Shown here piece after piece: positions 9,692 to 17,701 of a stretch of 64,000 nucleotides of DNA (the stretch's first letter is position 1; each line of letters opens with the position of its first letter). The notes under the pieces were generated by a model, which was not told the DNA's origin, searched no databases, and was given only the letters and a program-made list of their open reading frames with translations. The translations under genes were made by a program, and so were the position numbers. This stretch comes from Chloroflexota bacterium (lineage in GTDB: Bacteria; Chloroflexota; Dehalococcoidia; UBA1151; TMED-70). Where the stretch lies: the NCBI GenBank assembly GCA_002719425.1, contig PBHA01000010.1:102165-166164 (forward strand), in the 5' to 3' direction.

Positions 9692-10711
9692 TCAATTTGT
9701 AGGAAATTTATGAGCAGTTTTATTAACCAGATAAACTAAAGATAACATAACTGGAACTTCAACCAAAACACCAACAACAGTAGCTAAAGCCGCTCCCGAG
9801 TTAATACCAAACATTCCTATTGCAACAGCTACTGCCAGTTCGAAAAAATTAGAGGTACCAATTAAACAAGCTGGGGCAGCTATGGTATGAGGTAATTTTA
9901 AAAAATAAGCTGAAACATATCCTAAAAAAAAGATTCCATAAGTTTGTATAAGAAGGGGAATAGCTATGAGAAAAATCAAGAATGGTGAATCTATTATTTT
10001 TTCTCCTTGAAACCCAAAAAGTAAAACTATTGTTGATAATAATCCAATAATAACAAAAGGTTTCAATTTTCTATTAAACAAATAAATTTTTTCTTGATTA
10101 TTGCTTAAGAATAATTTTCTTATTGTAAATCCCAGGGTAAGAGGTATTAATACGTAAAGAATAACTGAAAGAATTAACGTATCCCATGGAACATTGATTG
10201 ATGTAACTCCTAAGTAAAAAGCTGCTATAGGAGCAAATGCAAAAATCATTATTATGTCATTTATAGAAACTTGTAATAATGTATAGTTTGGGTCTCCTTT
10301 TGTTAAATTGCTCCAAACAAAAACCATGGCGGTACATGGAGCGACCCCTAGTAATATCATGCCTGCTATATACTGTTTTGAGTCTTCAGGTGATACAAGA
10401 TTAGAAAAAAATATTTCAAAAAATAAAACACCAAGAATTGCCATTGTAAAAGGTTTAACAATCCAGTTTATAGAAAGAGTTAGAACAAGACCTTTAGGAC
10501 TGGTTTTAAAATCTAATATTTTGACAATGTCTATGTTTGTCATCATAGGCAATATCATGATCCATATGAAGAGAGCAACTAACAAATTTACACTCTGGAA
10601 CTCAAGTCTAGATATGACTTGAAAAGATTGAGGCCACATGTAGCCAAAAACTGTACCTAAAACAATACTTAGACTAACCCAGACAGATAAATATTTTTCA
10701 AAAATACCCAT
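9692..10711 (-). CDS. acr3: Arsenite efflux transporter, ACR3 family
   Basis: A 339-residue, ten-helix ACR3-type arsenite permease of the BART superfamily. The diagnostic helix-4 motif [13 protein letters not shown] (about residues 119-131) contains the cysteine essential for arsenite transport. The C-terminal [18 protein letters not shown] motif is also typical. It exports As(III), possibly Sb(III), across the inner membrane by proton exchange. No arsR, arsC or arsM gene is in the neighbourhood, so regulation is not evident. The start is an ATG with no clear Shine-Dalgarno sequence. Confidence 0.92.
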   Translation of the reverse strand: MGIFEKYLSVWVSLSIVLGTVFGYMWPQSFQVISRLEFQSVNLLVALFIWIMILPMMTNIDIVKILDFKTSPKGLVLTLSINWIVKPFTMAILGVLFFEIFFSNLVSPEDSKQYIAGMILLGVAPCTAMVFVWSNLTKGDPNYTLLQVSINDIIMIFAFAPIAAFYLGVTSINVPWDTLILSVILYVLIPLTLGFTIRKLFLSNNQEKIYLFNRKLKPFVIIGLLSTIVLLFGFQGEKIIDSPFLIFLIAIPLLIQTYGIFFLGYVSAYFLKLPHTIAAPACLIGTSNFFELAVAVAIGMFGINSGAALATVVGVLVEVPVMLSLVYLVNKTAHKFPTN

Positions 10712-10781
10712 TTAAGGAGTATACAATATTTATCTAAGATTACTTTTAAACTAGAAAATTTGATTATAAAAAAAAGCTAAA

Positions 10782-10967
10782 TTATCTGTAATATCTGATG
10801 AACAAATCCTTATCAATTTCCTCAGTCTTAAAGCTTTCAGCTAAAATCCTGTGCTGAAATTCTTCTTTGAAACTTACTGAATTGAAAAAATTATCACTTA
10901 CTTTACGTGCAATTACTGAGAACAACTTATACCTTTCATTATCTTTACAATTAAATTCTAAATCCAA
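10782..10967 (-). CDS. Possible small hypothetical protein (61 residues)
   Basis: An open frame of 61 codons in the 429-base gap between acr3 and the B12-binding regulator. The product would be hydrophilic and charged with no low-complexity run, which is why I keep it, but it begins at a TTG with only a weak ribosome-binding sequence and matches nothing I know. The rest of the gap (10712-10781 and 10968-11140) holds only AT-rich sequence and a 6-base-arm inverted repeat just after the regulator's stop. Confidence 0.3.
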   Translation of the reverse strand: MDLEFNCKDNERYKLFSVIARKVSDNFFNSVSFKEEFQHRILAESFKTEEIDKDLFIRYYR

Positions 10968-11126
10968 CTATCGATAATAGTAATAAATAAATGTTAAATA
11001 TTTGTTACGAAATCAGTAATTTTTATTTGAAATAAAAATAATTTATGATAAAAGGTATTAGATATGATCGTACTATTCAACGAATTTCGCACAAAATTCA
11101 ATGTGCCATTTATTAAAATTTAAATT

Positions 11127-11141
11127 ATACGATATTCGTAT
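11127..11141. repeat. Inverted repeat ATACGA-TAT-TCGTAT
   Basis: Six-base arms with a three-base centre, touching the stop codon of the regulator gene on the minus strand. It could be a weak terminator stem or an operator. The minus strand after it is AT-rich but has no clean T-run. Confidence 0.3.
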
Positions 11142-12031
11142 TAGTCTTCAAGGAGTGCTGCAAGGGGTACGCCTAAAGAGTCCGAAATTGACTTTAATGA
11201 TCCCAGTGACACATTTTGTTTGCCTTGTTCTACGGCACTAATAAATGTCCTTGCAAGTCCTGATTTTTTAGAAAGTTCGCTCTGGCTAAGATCCAGGTTC
11301 TTTCTTACAGAATGGATTTTTTCTCCTAGAGAAAGAAGAACAGATTCTAGAGGTATCAATGAAGGGTTTGATTCAGAGAGGCTATTTGCAACGCTAACTG
11401 CCTGTATAGGGTCTTCTGCAAACCCATCTATTAATTTATTGGTATCTTTAATTAATACTGCTGCTGGACCGCCAATAATAACCTTGATGTTTTTATCTAA
11501 AGCCTTTATTCCCTCTATCGCGTTTTCAAGATTTTCGTTACTCTGAGGGAATGTAGAAGATAGAAGAACAAAGTTTGGTACATTTTCATCAATATATGTG
11601 ATAAGGTCTTTGTTTGGTATGGAACCTCCAAGCATTTCAACATTCCAACCATCCCATCTGAAGAAATCTGCAGTCATATATAAGGCTATAACATGCTTAT
11701 CATCTTCTATAGCTGCCATAGAAATCTTCATTCCATTTGGAGTAGGCAATTTGAAAGTATTTCTAACCCTATCCATCAGAAGTAAGCAAAATTGAGTAGC
11801 ACGATGCTCCTCGGTGATCAAAAGTTTCCCCTGATGCCATAAATTACCTATGTGATTCAAGGTTTTTCTGATTATGTTCAGATATACCACTGATGGTGAC
11901 CATTGTTGAGTTATCAACATCCTAGAAATAAGATTAGCCTGCTTGTAGTGGCCATTAACCAAGCAAGACGTAAATTGCTTAGAAACAGCCTGAATCTCAG
12001 TTTTTGGAGGCACATACCAATTTGAATTCAT
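11141..12031 (-). CDS. B12-binding, CarH/LitR-like regulator with C-terminal XRE HTH
   Basis: A 296-residue protein of three parts. Residues 10-95 form the helical cap of B12-binding regulators and carry W65-x9-E75-H76 (LWHQGK then TEEH), the Trp/Glu-His signature of adenosylcobalamin photoreceptors such as CarH. Residues 100-215 are the cobalamin Rossmann domain with D111-x-H113, the His being the expected lower axial ligand, and GGSIP and IGGPAA loops. Residues 235-291 are a canonical XRE helix-turn-helix (LSQSELSKKSGLARTFISAV). CarH and LitR have a MerR-type domain at the N-terminus, so the DNA-binding domain here is of a different family and at the other end. I infer a light- and B12-dependent repressor. 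It is divergent from a five-gene operon, its probable target, and looks more GC-rich than its neighbours. Confidence 0.85.
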   Translation of the reverse strand: MNSNWYVPPKTEIQAVSKQFTSCLVNGHYKQANLISRMLITQQWSPSVVYLNIIRKTLNHIGNLWHQGKLLITEEHRATQFCLLLMDRVRNTFKLPTPNGMKISMAAIEDDKHVIALYMTADFFRWDGWNVEMLGGSIPNKDLITYIDENVPNFVLLSSTFPQSNENLENAIEGIKALDKNIKVIIGGPAAVLIKDTNKLIDGFAEDPIQAVSVANSLSESNPSLIPLESVLLSLGEKIHSVRKNLDLSQSELSKKSGLARTFISAVEQGKQNVSLGSLKSISDSLGVPLAALLED

Positions 12032-12153
12032 CTAAAAAAACTCCCATAAAATATTTCTATATGAATACTATATCAGACAAATTATAATTTTTGAACAATA
12101 TTTTCAGCTTATGAAAGACAATTATATTATACAAATAGTAAAAAGAGGCGAGT
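12032..12153. promoter_or_regulatory. Divergent control region of regulator and small-protein operon
   Basis: This 122-base region must hold both promoters. It contains a direct repeat CTATAT at 12057-12062 and 12068-12073 with an 11-base period, a perfect 12-base palindrome AAATTATAATTT at 12079-12090 that includes a TATAAT on each strand, and a TATTAT at 12125-12130 suited to a plus-strand -10. The regulator start (minus) has GGGAG nine bases upstream. I could not fix a -35 for either side with confidence. Operator assignment is inference. Confidence 0.45.
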
Positions 12154-12318
12154 ATGTCAGTATTATTGAAAATGTGTCCTCACTGTAAGGGCGATTTATT
12201 AAGTTATGTGGATATGGATGATTTTAATGTCTATAAATGTGCACAATGTTCGAGAACTTACAATCCTGATTTGTTCAAGGGAAATAATGTTGAAGACAAA
12301 CAATTCCATGCAGTCTAA
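12154..12318 (+). CDS. Small zinc-ribbon protein (54 residues)
   Basis: A 54-residue protein starting at an ATG preceded by GAGGCGAG. It has two CxxC knuckles, CPHC (residues 8-11) and CAQC (about 29-32), spaced as in a zinc ribbon, with a short acidic C-terminal tail. Such miniature zinc ribbons often bind nucleic acid or a protein partner; no function can be assigned. It is the first gene of a tightly overlapping operon and is divergent from the B12-binding regulator. The next ORF begins inside its last codons, which implies translational coupling. Confidence 0.7.
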   Translation: MSVLLKMCPHCKGDLLSYVDMDDFNVYKCAQCSRTYNPDLFKGNNVEDKQFHAV

Positions 12319-12463
12319 AGATTGCAAACTATGCTCGCTTACAAAAGATGAGCACCTATTAGAAACATCATTTGGTGGTGTGTTAATAGGCTGTAAATTT
12401 GAGAATAATTTCATTAAAGACAATTTTTTTAAAATTAGAAAGTTATTTAGTAAATGGATTTAG
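12287..12463 (+). CDS. Small protein with CxxC motif (58 residues), overlapping
   Basis: A 58-residue product in a different frame from the zinc-ribbon gene, overlapping its end by 32 bases. I choose the ATG with AAGGGA four bases upstream. It carries one CKLC pair (residues 14-17) and a third Cys near residue 38 and ends in a basic, hydrophobic stretch (KIRKLFSKWI). Its stop overlaps the start of the following SDR by ten bases, so it is almost surely translated as part of a coupled chain. I do not recognise the family. Confidence 0.6.
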   Translation: MLKTNNSMQSKDCKLCSLTKDEHLLETSFGGVLIGCKFENNFIKDNFFKIRKLFSKWI

Positions 12464-13173
12464 GTAAACGTAAATTAATTGTATTTGGTTCAAGTAGTGA
12501 TTTAGCCACTAACTTTATTAATAACCAAGATGATTTTGACACTGTTTACGCAGTTTCGAGAAATAAAAAAGAGTATAAAAAAAATACTATTTTTGTAGAA
12601 ACTGAAGATTATAGGAATATTGATGAAGTTTTAGATTTGATAGATATTGACGGGTATGATCTTTCAGTAGTGAATTTTGTTGGCTCAATAAACCTCCGAC
12701 CCATACATTTGTCTAAAGATAAAGATATGTATGAAATATTGGAAGTCAATTTAATGTCAAACTTCAGAATTCTTTCAAGCTTATTGAAGAAAAGTATTAA
12801 CAAATTAAGTTATGTATGCTTTTCTTCAGTAGCTGCTAATTATGGATTAGCAAATCATGAGCTCATAGCTTCAGCAAAATCAGGTCTTGAAGGACTGATA
12901 AGATCTTGTTCAGCTACATATGGACACAAAGGATTTAGGTTCAATTGCGTAGCTCCAGCTCTTATTGAAACTAAGTTATCAAGTAAATTTGTTTCAAATG
13001 AAAAAGCAAGAGATATGGTGTCAAAAATGAACATCCTAAATAAAATAGGTGAGCCTGAAGATATAACAGGGTGTATTTCATGGTTACTAAGTAATAATTC
13101 TAATTTTGTAACAGGCCAAACAATAAATATTGATGGAGGAATGAACAATATAAATACAAGGATAGTTAGATGA
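12454..13173 (+). CDS. SDR-family protein lacking the catalytic Tyr
   Basis: A 239-residue short-chain dehydrogenase/reductase fold. The nucleotide-binding turn is degenerate (FGSSSDLA, residues 11-18, instead of TGxxxGxG). The NNAG equivalent is NFVG (74-77), the structural Asn N99 is kept, the catalytic Ser is in CFSSVAA (122-128), and the Lys is K142. In place of the active-site Tyr there is Ile138 (HELIASAK), so the usual hydride-transfer chemistry is doubtful. The later IDGG motif near the C-terminus is normal for the family. It overlaps both flanking small ORFs and is the only large gene of its operon. It may be a catalytically altered enzyme or a ligand-binding protein. Confidence 0.8.
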   Translation: MDLGKRKLIVFGSSSDLATNFINNQDDFDTVYAVSRNKKEYKKNTIFVETEDYRNIDEVLDLIDIDGYDLSVVNFVGSINLRPIHLSKDKDMYEILEVNLMSNFRILSSLLKKSINKLSYVCFSSVAANYGLANHELIASAKSGLEGLIRSCSATYGHKGFRFNCVAPALIETKLSSKFVSNEKARDMVSKMNILNKIGEPEDITGCISWLLSNNSNFVTGQTINIDGGMNNINTRIVR

Positions 13174-13298
13174 TAAAAGAAATAATAAGTAGAATACCAA
13201 ATTTAGATTACAACACAAAAAAATTGATTGATAAACAAAAATCAATCAATTCCGAAAATGAGATATACAATAAATTATTACAAGAATTAATTCAGTAA
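13170..13298 (+). CDS. Small hydrophilic protein (42 residues), ATGA-coupled to SDR
   Basis: A 42-residue ORF whose ATG overlaps the SDR stop in an ATGA junction, the standard arrangement for translational reinitiation. The product is hydrophilic and rich in Lys, Asn, Ile and Glu, and probably helical (MIKEIISRIPNLDY at the start, ending NKLLQELIQ). No family is recognised. The overlap is the main evidence that it is real. Confidence 0.5.
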   Translation: MIKEIISRIPNLDYNTKKLIDKQKSINSENEIYNKLLQELIQ

Positions 13299-13325
13299 TT
13301 TCTCATTAAAATATAGGAGAGAAAA

Positions 13326-13517
13326 ATGAAGAAATTCGGTTCAATTACACTCGTAATTAGCTTACTTCATTTCTTAGAAGATGCCACACTAGTAGCTCTA
13401 GAACGATTTACAGAGTTAAACTTCTTATCTTTGCTAATCGGAACAGTCGTTTTCGGTTTGATAATAGCTTGGTTAGCAAGGCAGGAAAAAGTAAAGAACT
13501 GGTTAAGTACAGATTAA
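13326..13517 (+). CDS. Small membrane protein (63 residues)
   Basis: A 63-residue protein with two hydrophobic segments (about residues 5-20 and 33-50) separated by an acidic loop, and a basic C-terminal tail ending in KVKNWLSTD. It starts at an ATG with AGGAG six bases upstream. It lies 27 bases after the 42-residue ORF and is probably the last gene of the operon that begins at 12154. The family is unknown. Its location suggests a membrane component acting with the SDR and the zinc-ribbon protein. Confidence 0.65.
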   Translation: MKKFGSITLVISLLHFLEDATLVALERFTELNFLSLLIGTVVFGLIIAWLARQEKVKNWLSTD

Positions 13518-13591
13518 TTACTATATGCAGTAAATTCAAGTATCATAATTTTTTTTAAAAAAATATAATTGCTATATTACAGATACTCAAT

Positions 13592-14803
13592 ATGGCATAT
13601 TATTCCGAATTATTTAATCTAAAAGATGAAAGATTCTTTAATAAATTAGCTTTATCTAGCATATATATTTATACTATAAGATTCTTAGACTTTGCATTAG
13701 TAACCTGGCTACTGACTAACATAGTAAAAAACCCTTCAAGTGTAGGTTTATTAGTTTTTGTAAAATTCCTTCCAATGATTTTTTCTGGAATTATTTCTGG
13801 ATGGTTAGTTGATAAATTTACAAGATTAAGTATTATACGACTTGTGATTATAATGACCTCTTTTTATTTAATGAGCTGGTCATTTTATCTTTTTTTCTTT
13901 GAAGTAAAACCATCAGTAATTTTTTTTCTTACCTTTTTATCCGGAATATTGATGTCTATTGATATCTCATCTAGACAGTCATATTTGGCAAATTTACTTA
14001 AGAAAAAAAGATTAAAATCTGGTATTGCCTTAAATATTATTCTCTTAAACACAGCGTGGTTTTTAGGTCCAAATATTGGAATATACTTTATGAATTTTCT
14101 TAGCTTAGAAAAATTATATTTTGCACTTGCAATAATAAATGCTGTAAATTTAATTTTTCTTCATAAAATGCCCAAACTATCAATAGCAAAAATCGAAAAA
14201 AATAAATATTCAGGATTTACATCAGGAATCAAATATGCTTTGAAAAATAAAATTATAATATCTACCTTGATAATAGTAGCTATAGGAAATTTAACTGCAT
14301 TCACATTTGAGTCAATGGCTCCATATTTTGCAAGATTTATTTATGAAGCAACACCTGAACAATTTTCTTTATTGATATCTCTTCAAGGATTTGGAGCTCT
14401 TATAGGTTCAGTAATATTTTTTCCTTTATTGGTTAGAATTTCTAGGCCTGGACTAATTTTTGCACTAGCAACTATAACTTTGTGCGCAGGAAGTATTATA
14501 TTTACTAATAATAAATCATTCATATCAGGATGCATAACTATTACTATCTTAGGATCAGTAACAACTTTTTTTATGAATATGCATTCTAGAATTTTGCTCT
14601 CTCAAACGCCTAATCCTCTCAGAGGAAGAATACAAGGATTAGCACAATTCGCAATAGGTTTTTTTCCTATGGGTGCCTTATTTGTGGGTATTTTAGGAGA
14701 CAATATTGGTATTCTTAATAGCATGAGAATTTTTTCAAGTTTGGGGATTATAGCAACAGTTTTTATACTCATAATATTTAAGGACTTACGAAATAAATTA
14801 TGA
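13592..14803 (+). CDS. MFS transporter
   Basis: A 403-residue, 12-helix major facilitator protein of the MFS_3/EntS-like type. The loop after helix 2 reads SGWLVDKFTRLSIIR, a relaxed motif A. It keeps the family's central NP-LRGRIQG type loop (NPLRGRIQGLAQF) before the last helices. It is likely an exporter; the substrate is unknown. Its stop overlaps the start of the SIMPL-domain lipoprotein in an ATGA junction, so the two are translationally coupled, followed by a further coupled lipoprotein. Confidence 0.8.
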   Translation: MAYYSELFNLKDERFFNKLALSSIYIYTIRFLDFALVTWLLTNIVKNPSSVGLLVFVKFLPMIFSGIISGWLVDKFTRLSIIRLVIIMTSFYLMSWSFYLFFFEVKPSVIFFLTFLSGILMSIDISSRQSYLANLLKKKRLKSGIALNIILLNTAWFLGPNIGIYFMNFLSLEKLYFALAIINAVNLIFLHKMPKLSIAKIEKNKYSGFTSGIKYALKNKIIISTLIIVAIGNLTAFTFESMAPYFARFIYEATPEQFSLLISLQGFGALIGSVIFFPLLVRISRPGLIFALATITLCAGSIIFTNNKSFISGCITITILGSVTTFFMNMHSRILLSQTPNPLRGRIQGLAQFAIGFFPMGALFVGILGDNIGILNSMRIFSSLGIIATVFILIIFKDLRNKL

Positions 14804-15621
14804 ATAAAATAGCCAGAATAAATATTTATATAGCTATATTTTTTTCAATTGTTTTATTTATTGCATGTGATGCAAACAGCTCTGAAAATAACGAAATAAC
14901 TTCTAAATCTAATAATATTTTGGCAAATTCCGCAGAATTAAAACAATCCAATATTGATAAAACAAATATCTTTTCGATAAGAGGAAGAGGTTCAGTTAAA
15001 CAAAAACAAGAGATTTTAGAAATAAATTTAGCAATTGAAAATAGAGATAAAGAGATAATAAAAGCAACTAATTCAGTCAATGAAAATATTGAAAAGATTT
15101 TAGAAATTGCAAAATCACTTGGTATTGACGAAGATCAAATAGTTACAAAAGAATATTCAATTTCACCTGTGACAAGGTGGGTTGAAAAAAAAGATGATTA
15201 TGGAGAATATGGAGAAAGTCAGATAATTGCTTATAGAGTATATAATTCAGTTTTAATAACTTCAGAAGACAAAGACTCATTAACAAGTTTTATAGACAAA
15301 GCAAATGCTGAAGTAGGAAATTCATTTAGAGTAAATAATATAAAATTCAAAGCCAAGGCTAATGAACAAAACAAGATTTTATCTAGGGAAAAAGCTGTAG
15401 AAGATGCTTTGAAAAAAGCAAAATTTTATGAAGATAAACTTAACATCGAATTAGGAAAAATTATTTATTTTGATGAATTTCAACATGGAGGATCCAATCA
15501 CAATTTACAAGATCCAGTGCCAATGATGAGAATGGCTGAAGCTTCAATGCCTTCTACTGATCTTTTCGCAGGAGAGTCTGAAATTATTAGCGAAGTTTTT
15601 TTAGGTTTCGAAATCAAATGA
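14800..15621 (+). CDS. SIMPL (DUF541) domain lipoprotein
   Basis: A 273-residue exported lipoprotein. The signal peptide ends in a lipobox (LFIAC, Cys at about residue 23), then a Ser/Asn-rich linker, then a SIMPL/DUF541 domain from about residue 60 to the end, recognised by the FSIRGRGSVKQKQEILEI start and the DALKKAKFYEDKLNIELG segment (ARAKAEALA-type helix). YggE-like members are periplasmic and linked to oxidative stress, and others act in envelope assembly; the precise role here is unknown. It is coupled by four-base overlaps to the MFS gene before it and the lipoprotein after it. Confidence 0.8.
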   Translation: MNKIARINIYIAIFFSIVLFIACDANSSENNEITSKSNNILANSAELKQSNIDKTNIFSIRGRGSVKQKQEILEINLAIENRDKEIIKATNSVNENIEKILEIAKSLGIDEDQIVTKEYSISPVTRWVEKKDDYGEYGESQIIAYRVYNSVLITSEDKDSLTSFIDKANAEVGNSFRVNNIKFKAKANEQNKILSREKAVEDALKKAKFYEDKLNIELGKIIYFDEFQHGGSNHNLQDPVPMMRMAEASMPSTDLFAGESEIISEVFLGFEIK

Positions 15622-16283
15622 AATACAAATTATTACTAATATTTATAATATTATTATTATTTTCATGCAGTAAAATTGATGAAAATAATACAGTGTGCAA
15701 CTCTGAAAATGATTTATGTAAATACTTTGAAATAAAGTACGATAATCTAGCAGAAATAACTGAAGATAATGCCAAGTTATCTATAGAAGATATTAATACT
15801 TATAATAAATTAGCTGAACAAAACTTAAATGAAAAAAATTCATCTTCAATATTTGATATTTATACAGGAATCTTTATACCAAGATTTTCATACTCAATAA
15901 AAAATGATCAATCAATTGAAAAACTTTGGTTTGGATTAGCTTTATATCCTGCGGATAAAAAAAATAAATTTAAGAATTTAACAGACCTCTATTATTCAGA
16001 TAATAATTATTCATTTCAATCGAGAGGAGCTTATGGAGAATGTATAAAAGACGAAAGTTCTTACCTTGATTCAAAAACAAGTACAATTTATAACTGTAAA
16101 AATAATGAATTGATGTCATATGATTTTTGGGTAGATGATACAGATTATATATGGAGAATGATATGCGTATGGGATGAGGATAAATTTCAAGGAGTAAATC
16201 AAAGAAAATTATTAGTAGATACAATAAATTCTTCTGATACTTGCAGAAATTCCTTCAAATCTTTCAAATCAAAACTAGATTGA
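15618..16283 (+). CDS. Lipoprotein of unknown function
   Basis: A 221-residue protein with a clear lipoprotein signal (hydrophobic run then LLFSC, Cys at residue 17). The mature part is hydrophilic and contains several further cysteines (for example at CNSENDLC, GECIKDE, YNCKNNE, MICVW and DTCRNS) that could form disulfides outside the cytoplasm. I recognise no domain. It overlaps the SIMPL lipoprotein by four bases, so the two lipoproteins may work together at the cell surface. It converges with sufS with a nine-base overlap. Confidence 0.65.
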   Translation: MKYKLLLIFIILLLFSCSKIDENNTVCNSENDLCKYFEIKYDNLAEITEDNAKLSIEDINTYNKLAEQNLNEKNSSSIFDIYTGIFIPRFSYSIKNDQSIEKLWFGLALYPADKKNKFKNLTDLYYSDNNYSFQSRGAYGECIKDESSYLDSKTSTIYNCKNNELMSYDFWVDDTDYIWRMICVWDEDKFQGVNQRKLLVDTINSSDTCRNSFKSFKSKLD

Positions 16284-17510
16284 TTTTCTATTAAAATAAG
16301 ACTCGGCCTCTTTCAACGAGTCAATGAAAATATCAATTTCTTCAAAAGAATTATATAAATAAAAGCTAGCACGACATGCAGCAACTATTTCATATGATCT
16401 AACTAAAGGCATCGCACAATGATGACCCGTTCGGATGGCAACTCCAAACTTATCTAGTATTTCTCCAATATCATGTGGGTGGACAGATTTATGATTAAAC
16501 GAAATTACTCCACCTCTATTTTGCATATCTTGAGGACCAATAATTTTATAATCAGAAAGATCTCTCATTTTTTCCAATGCATAAAGAGTTATATCGTCCT
16601 CGTGCTTTGTAATTGACTTCATTCCTATTTTTTGTAAATAATCAACTGCATATCCAGTTGCAATTGCATCTGCTATATTTGGTGTTCCTGCCTCAAACTT
16701 ATAAGGTAAATCATTCCATTTAGCATCTTCATAAGATACCTCAGAAATCATATCCCCACCAAAATAGAAAGGATCCATATGATTGAGTATATTTTCCTTA
16801 CCATACAAAATACCAATACCTGTAGGACCAAGCATTTTATGTGCTGAAAATGCAAAAAAATCACAATCAATTTCTTTCATATCTACAGAGAAATGAGGTG
16901 CACTTTGAGCCCCATCAAGAACTAAAAATGTACCAAATTTTTTAGATATAGATCTGATTTCTTCTATAGGATTAATAACGCCTAAAACATTAGACATGTG
17001 GGTAATTGCAATAATTCTTGTATTTTTATCTATTACTTCTTCTGCACCTTTTAAGTCAATTCTACCTTCAAGGTCATGCTCTAGAAATCTTAACTCAGCT
17101 CCCCTAGATTTACATAACTGTTGCCATGGAACAAGGTTGGAATGATGCTCCATCCTTGAAACAACTATGTTGTCTCCCTCATTGATTTTTTTTTGCAAAC
17201 CCATTGCAACAATATTTAATGATTCACTTGTATTTCTAGTCCAAATAACCTCATTTGGTGAAGCATTAATAAAATTTGCGACCCTTACTCTAGAGTTTTC
17301 GTATCCATCTGTAGCTTCTACAGATAATTTATGTACACCTCTATGAACATTAGAATTATATTTTAGGTAATAATCACTGAGTGAATTTATAACTGAGGTA
17401 GGTTTTTGAGATGTAGCTGCATTGTCGAGATATACAAGAGATTTGCCATTAACTTCTCGTTCTAATATTGGGAAATCTTTTCTTATTTTTTTTAAATCAA
17501 ATTGTTTCAT
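16275..17510 (-). CDS. sufS: Cysteine desulfurase SufS
   Basis: A 411-residue class-V aminotransferase of the SufS group. The PLP lysine is in FFAFSAHKMLGPTG (Lys near residue 225), the PLP aspartate/glutamine in LDGAQSAPH, and the persulfide-forming cysteine in RTGHHCAMP (near residue 362). It takes sulfur from cysteine for Fe-S cluster assembly. The start is an ATG. No sufU, sufE, sufB, sufC or sufD is next to it, so it stands alone here, just downstream of the sulfur-related region. The short spacing to that region may be coincidence. Confidence 0.93.
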   Translation of the reverse strand: MKQFDLKKIRKDFPILEREVNGKSLVYLDNAATSQKPTSVINSLSDYYLKYNSNVHRGVHKLSVEATDGYENSRVRVANFINASPNEVIWTRNTSESLNIVAMGLQKKINEGDNIVVSRMEHHSNLVPWQQLCKSRGAELRFLEHDLEGRIDLKGAEEVIDKNTRIIAITHMSNVLGVINPIEEIRSISKKFGTFLVLDGAQSAPHFSVDMKEIDCDFFAFSAHKMLGPTGIGILYGKENILNHMDPFYFGGDMISEVSYEDAKWNDLPYKFEAGTPNIADAIATGYAVDYLQKIGMKSITKHEDDITLYALEKMRDLSDYKIIGPQDMQNRGGVISFNHKSVHPHDIGEILDKFGVAIRTGHHCAMPLVRSYEIVAACRASFYLYNSFEEIDIFIDSLKEAESYFNRKSI

Positions 17511-17641
17511 AAAATATAAGACTATAATTATATTTTAACATTAACAATCGAAAAAAATTATGTTATTTACTAAAGATTAAATCTAACTTTATATCAAAGT
17601 AGAAATAGAGTTTTAATTAATTCTTATATTAGCTAAAGTCA

Positions 17642-17674
17642 CCTCATGGGTAGGATAAAGACCAACCCATGAGG
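17642..17674 (-). terminator. Hairpin downstream of the beta-propeller lipoprotein gene
   Basis: A perfect ten-base stem (CCTCATGGGT / ACCCATGAGG) with a 13-base loop, 28 bases after the stop of the minus-strand lipoprotein gene and before sufS. The T-rich tail on the minus side is poor, so it could be a terminator or an mRNA-stabilising 3' hairpin. Confidence 0.55.
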
Positions 17675-17701
17675 ATGTAACCAGACTCTTAAAAAAAAGC
17701 C

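Noticed and set aside
10712..11140. ArsR-type regulator or ars operator near acr3
   Set aside because: No ArsR-like protein or clear operator is seen. The only ORF in the gap is a doubtful 61-residue one.
12206..12286. A longer version of the 58-residue CxxC protein beginning at 12206
   Set aside because: It would overlap most of the zinc-ribbon gene and lacks a ribosome-binding site. The ATG at 12287 has AAGGGA at good spacing.
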